Assembly (NCBI GenBank): GCA_030669695.1
Contig: DAOVDC010000031.1
Location: 1 to 7,913 of the forward strand
Direction: 5' to 3'
DNA from: Candidatus Bathyarchaeota archaeon
GTDB lineage: Archaea; Thermoproteota; Bathyarchaeia; Bathyarchaeales; Bathyarchaeaceae
Length of the DNA: 7,913 nucleotides
The translations under genes were made by a program, and so were the position numbers. Below are positions 5,463-7,913 of the stretch, piece after piece (position 1 is the stretch's first letter; each line of letters opens with the position of its first letter). The notes under the pieces are model-generated. The model saw nothing but the letters and a program-made list of their open reading frames with translations. It was not told the origin of the DNA and did not search any database.

Positions 5463-7109
5463 ATGAAAGCAAACGATACTTTGATTATGAAATTTCTTGA
5501 GGGGAGTAAGCAGTTTATAGTTCCCTTATTTCAGAGAACGTATAGTTGGAAAAGAGAACAGATAGAAACGATGTGGAATGACATCCAAGGCATAGAAGGA
5601 GGCGTGGAAAATATCCATTTCTTTGGTCCATTCGTTACAGAGCCGCTTCCTTCGTCAGCCTCTGGGGCTTCAAGATACGTGGTTATAGATGGCCAGCAAA
5701 GGCTTATAACAACGCTTCTTTTTCTCACCTCCTTGAGGAACAGAATTAGAGAAATAGCACCGAAATCAAAGGTCAAAGATGAAATCAATGATCTGTACTT
5801 GACAAATAGGTATCATCCAGAAGACAAGTACAAATTGGTGCCGACACAAGCAGACAGACAGTTATTCTTCGATCTGATTGACGATAAGCCCATTAACCAC
5901 ACTAATTATCACCTGATGCTGTATGCGAAAGGTTTCTTTACAGAGAAACTGTCAAAAATCGACGATGTAAACAAACTGGTAGGTCTTAAGAATATCGTTT
6001 TGAACAATCTTTCTGTCGTTGATGTCCGCCTTGAAAAAGGAGATGATCCTTATCTCATTTTCGAGAGCTTAAATGCAAAGGGCACTCCCCTAACTCAAGC
6101 CGATCTGATAAGGAACTATCTATTCATGAGGATCACTCAAGATCATCAAGAGCAAGTCTACAAGGAAATATGGTTTCCAATCCAAGAAAAGCTTGGCGAC
6201 TACTTGGAGGCTTTCATAAGACACTACTTGGCTACGGAGGGATCAATACCAAACTTCAATAGAATATATAGTTCGTTCAAAGAAAAAGCCGGTTCAACCG
6301 CAAGAACTGAGAGTGACGTTATAGCATTAATGAAAGTCCTAGCTGAGTTTGCTGATTACTATAACAAACTGCTGCATCCCGATAACGAAGGAAGTGAGAG
6401 TCTTAAGGTTGGGTTCAACAAGTTAAATAGGCTAGAAGTCACAACTTCTTATCCATTCTTATTGATGTTATATCATGATTATGCAGAATCGAAGTTATCA
6501 AGCGAACATTTTGCAGAGATCTTGAAACTGATAGAGACATTTATAATAAGAAGAGCAGTGTGCGGCGTTCCCACAAATATCCTTAACAGGTATTTCCCAA
6601 CGATATATGGGAGCTTGGACAAGAACGATCTTTTGGAGAGCTTCAGATCAAAACTGAAATCAGAAACAGGACAGCGCAGAATGCCTAGTGCCAGCGAGTT
6701 TGAATCAGCTTTGACAAATAACAATTTATATGGCGACAAAATTCTCAGGATTCTCTTGGAGGAAATCGAGAAATACGACAACAAGGAAGTTGCTGATCTT
6801 TCCATTCTGCAAATCGAGCATATAATGCCCCAGACGCTTAGCGAAGAATGGAAAAGGGAATTGGGTGTCAATCATGAACTATTACATCAAAAATATGTGG
6901 ATACACTGGGTAATTTGACGCTTACTGGATACAATCCTGAGTATTCCAACAAAACCTTTGCTGAAAAACGAGACATGGAGAAGGGTTTCAGAGAGAGCGG
7001 ACTAAGAATCAATAAGGGACTAGCGAAACTTGACAAATGGACAGAACAAGAAATCATAGACAGGGCGAAACAACTAGCAAGTATCTCTGTGAAAATATGG
7101 GATATTTAG
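5463..7109 (+). CDS. DUF262-DUF1524 (GmrSD-family) type IV restriction-like endonuclease
   Basis: This 548-residue protein is a full-length single-chain relative of GmrS/GmrD. The N-terminal DUF262 domain has IVPLFQRTYSW (19-29) and the nucleotide-site motif DGQQR (76-80), then FESLNAKG (200-207). A helical middle (about 225-430) leads to the C-terminal DUF1524 His-Me-finger nuclease: IEHIMPQ (451-457, His453), LGNLTLTGYN (482-491) and SNKTFAEKR (495-503). Enzymes of this group use NTP hydrolysis by DUF262 to control DNA cleavage; characterised members attack phage DNA with modified cytosines (GmrSD on glucosylated hydroxymethylcytosine) or respond to phosphorothioate marks (SspE). Which modification this one reads cannot be told. 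The start MKAN, eighteen residues before VPLFQR, is typical of the family. It is divergent from the 263-residue gene and stands alone on its strand. It appears AT-richer than the methyltransferase and GHKL genes, hinting at a separate origin. Confidence 0.92.
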   Translation: MKANDTLIMKFLEGSKQFIVPLFQRTYSWKREQIETMWNDIQGIEGGVENIHFFGPFVTEPLPSSASGASRYVVIDGQQRLITTLLFLTSLRNRIREIAPKSKVKDEINDLYLTNRYHPEDKYKLVPTQADRQLFFDLIDDKPINHTNYHLMLYAKGFFTEKLSKIDDVNKLVGLKNIVLNNLSVVDVRLEKGDDPYLIFESLNAKGTPLTQADLIRNYLFMRITQDHQEQVYKEIWFPIQEKLGDYLEAFIRHYLATEGSIPNFNRIYSSFKEKAGSTARTESDVIALMKVLAEFADYYNKLLHPDNEGSESLKVGFNKLNRLEVTTSYPFLLMLYHDYAESKLSSEHFAEILKLIETFIIRRAVCGVPTNILNRYFPTIYGSLDKNDLLESFRSKLKSETGQRRMPSASEFESALTNNNLYGDKILRILLEEIEKYDNKEVADLSILQIEHIMPQTLSEEWKRELGVNHELLHQKYVDTLGNLTLTGYNPEYSNKTFAEKRDMEKGFRESGLRINKGLAKLDKWTEQEIIDRAKQLASISVKIWDI

Positions 7110-7210
7110 CAATTAATCACCATAATATAGCGAGCGTGCGCTACTTGCTGTGGTATGAAGCATCACTGCATGCATTAAGGCTGTGGAATCCAGCACGCGT
7201 GTAATACAGT
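7110..7210. other. Convergent intergenic region
   Basis: The 101-bp gap between the GmrSD-like gene and the zinc-ribbon gene holds palindrome copy C (7132-7150), TGCATGCA (7167-7174) and the perfect 8-bp palindrome CACGCGTG (7194-7201). No T-rich terminator or gene is apparent. Confidence 0.5.
7132..7150. repeat. GC-rich palindrome, degenerate copy C
   Basis: GAGCGTGCGCTAC matches the first 13 bases of copy A at 12 positions, and 15 of 19 bases match over the full element, including the loop CGCTA. The right arm (CTTGCT) pairs only partly with the left. It lies 22 bases after the stop of the GmrSD-like gene. Confidence 0.45.
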
Positions 7211-7624
7211 TCACTTACTCAATCGCTTCAGACTTCTCAGAAGCAATTCATTTTGCCTAATGATAATTTTGTTCTGGTCAATCAACGCTTTGAAGCCTGC
7301 TCCAAGCATTTGGTCTGTTGAGTTTCCAGACAAGAGAGTTCCGAGGCGCATCCAACCAGTTCCTGCTTCATGCGTCGCTAAGTTCATCATATCTTCATAG
7401 ATTTTCTTTCGAAGCTGTTCGTCACTCATTTCATCAGAAATCAGAATTTCTTTAGCGCCCTCTTTTATTTTTCTCCTCATTTTCTTTTGTCTAATTAGGT
7501 GTGCAGCATCGTTTATTCCAAACTTCTGAGCCATCGCCCCACATTTTGGACATGTCTGTCCTTTCTTCAACTTTTCTTGGTCACATTCGATGTTGGGACA
7601 GTAAGGAACATCCAATATTCCCAT
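7211..7624 (-). CDS. Small zinc-ribbon protein with coiled-coil-like C-terminus
   Basis: A 137-residue protein of no family I can name. Its N-terminus has two cysteine pairs, CPNIEC (9-14) and CPKC (25-28), consistent with a compact zinc ribbon. A very basic helix follows (about 45-60, RQKKMRRKIK), then an acidic helix (63-80), a GTGWMRLGTLL segment (88-98), and a C-terminal amphipathic helix (about 111-135) with regularly placed Leu and Ile that could form a coiled coil. No signal peptide or membrane segment is seen. The zinc ribbon plus basic helix suggests DNA, RNA or protein-partner binding, but the role is unknown. Start: GGTGAG at 7630-7635 sits 5 bases before the ATG at 7624. It converges on the GmrSD-like gene with 101 bp between; a link with it is unproven. 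Confidence 0.75.
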   Translation of the reverse strand: MGILDVPYCPNIECDQEKLKKGQTCPKCGAMAQKFGINDAAHLIRQKKMRRKIKEGAKEILISDEMSDEQLRKKIYEDMMNLATHEAGTGWMRLGTLLSGNSTDQMLGAGFKALIDQNKIIIRQNELLLRSLKRLSK

Positions 7625-7913
7625 TAATTCTCACCACCGTTCTATTTTGTTTCCGATTTTGTAGCATTTTAATCGCGTATTTCAGTTTTATGAATTGGGA
7701 ATACAGACAAACACCCACATGCGGCGCTTTTTGTGCAGGGTCGTTGTAGAGCGCCGGGTTTTCTTTGTCGACCTGACTGAATGCCTTAAGTTTTAAGGCA
7801 ACATACGTTCCAGATGAAAATGGGTCAAGGCGTAGAATATGAAATTCGAAACTCTGCTTTCCAGCTATAAGAAGGATTATTTCTACATTATGCATTTGAG
7901 TTATAACGGAGCT
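7581..7913 (-). CDS. Doubtful reading frame at the window edge (possible partial gene)
   Basis: On the minus strand this frame is open from the window edge to a TGA at 7583-7581; the first ATG inside is at 7895 (104 residues), but six more codons upstream are open, so it may be the C-terminal part of a longer gene. The translation is moderately protein-like (for example FEFHILRLDPF and SQFIKLKYAIKML) but I recognise no family. It overlaps the start of the zinc-ribbon gene by 44 bases, which is long for a same-strand overlap, and it contains a perfect 8-bp hairpin (7782-7800) and a second inverted repeat (7722-7756). No Shine-Dalgarno is visible before ATG 7895. It could be a real gene end, a decayed gene, or intergenic sequence. 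Confidence 0.3.
   Translation of the reverse strand, partial: SSVITQMHNVEIILLIAGKQSFEFHILRLDPFSSGTYVALKLKAFSQVDKENPALYNDPAQKAPHVGVCLYSQFIKLKYAIKMLQNRKQNRTVVRINGNIGCSLLSQHRM
7665..7674 (-). promoter_or_regulatory. Possible TATA box for the zinc-ribbon gene
   Basis: GATTAAAATG on the minus strand lies about 25 bases before 7643, which would give a leader of about 19 bases containing the GGTGAG site. It falls within the doubtful upstream reading frame, so the two calls weaken each other. Confidence 0.3.
7722..7756. repeat. Inverted repeat with 21-base loop
   Basis: CGGCGCT (7722-7728) and AGCGCCG (7750-7756) are perfect inverted 7-mers. On the plus strand they are followed by GGTTTTCTTT, but no plus-strand gene ends here. 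Confidence 0.35.
7782..7800. repeat. Perfect 8-bp hairpin
   Basis: TGCCTTAA (7782-7789), loop GTT, TTAAGGCA (7793-7800). An exact 8-bp stem with a 3-base loop is unlikely to be trivial; it could be an operator or a structured RNA element. It lies inside the doubtful minus-strand frame. Confidence 0.45.

Noticed and set aside
6479..6871. A 130-codon minus-strand frame opposite the GmrSD-like gene
   Set aside because: It is antisense to the DUF1524 region with its conserved EHIMPQ motif, and its Ser/Leu/Ile-rich translation is typical of a shadow frame.
1..7913. CRISPR array, tRNA or rRNA genes, insertion sequence
   Set aside because: No regularly spaced repeats, no cloverleaf or rRNA-like stretch, and no transposase or flanking terminal repeats were seen; the GC palindromes are too short and irregularly spaced to be a CRISPR array.

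Overview
The window looks archaeal and accessory. TATA-like boxes sit 25-45 bases ahead of several genes, Shine-Dalgarno sequences are strong (GGAGG, GGTGAG), a TTG start codon is likely for one gene, and the DNA-glycosylase resembles the Methanothermobacter T/G mismatch glycosylase (Mig). I cannot name the lineage; a thermophilic or mesophilic archaeon of moderate GC fits. No rRNA, tRNA, transposase or CRISPR array is visible.

Layout, left to right. (1) Positions 1-162 are the 3' end of an unidentified gene with a CPVC motif. (2) Positions 290-2073, plus strand, hold a complete DNA (cytosine-5)-methyltransferase followed by a HhH-GPD/FeS glycosylase of the Mig/MutY type. They are 32 bases apart and probably one operon. 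A 28-codon reading frame overlaps the methyltransferase start as TTGA. (3) Positions 2125-4125, minus strand, hold a 666-residue protein joining a GHKL (MutL/MORC/HSP90-like) ATPase to a C-terminal PD-(D/E)XK nuclease-like domain; it converges on the glycosylase gene. (4) Positions 4327-5118, minus strand, hold an unrecognised 263-residue protein with a basic tail. (5) After a 335-bp divergent intergenic region, positions 5463-7109, plus strand, encode a full-length DUF262-DUF1524 (GmrSD-family) type IV restriction-like protein. (6) Positions 7211-7624, minus strand, encode a small zinc-ribbon protein with a coiled-coil-like tail, preceded by a doubtful reading frame that runs to the window edge.

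The simplest reading is a defence island. The methyltransferase marks host cytosines and the glycosylase repairs the T:G mismatches that arise when 5-methylcytosine deaminates. The GHKL ATPase-nuclease is the best candidate for a restriction or effector partner, since no ordinary type II endonuclease is present. The GmrSD-like enzyme would add attack on modified phage DNA. That these parts act as one system is inference from adjacency; the gene calls themselves rest on visible motifs.

Between the genes lies a recurring GC-rich palindrome (around AGCGCG-loop-CGCGCT) at three gene boundaries, with a half copy at a fourth. It is the clearest structure not explained by coding.
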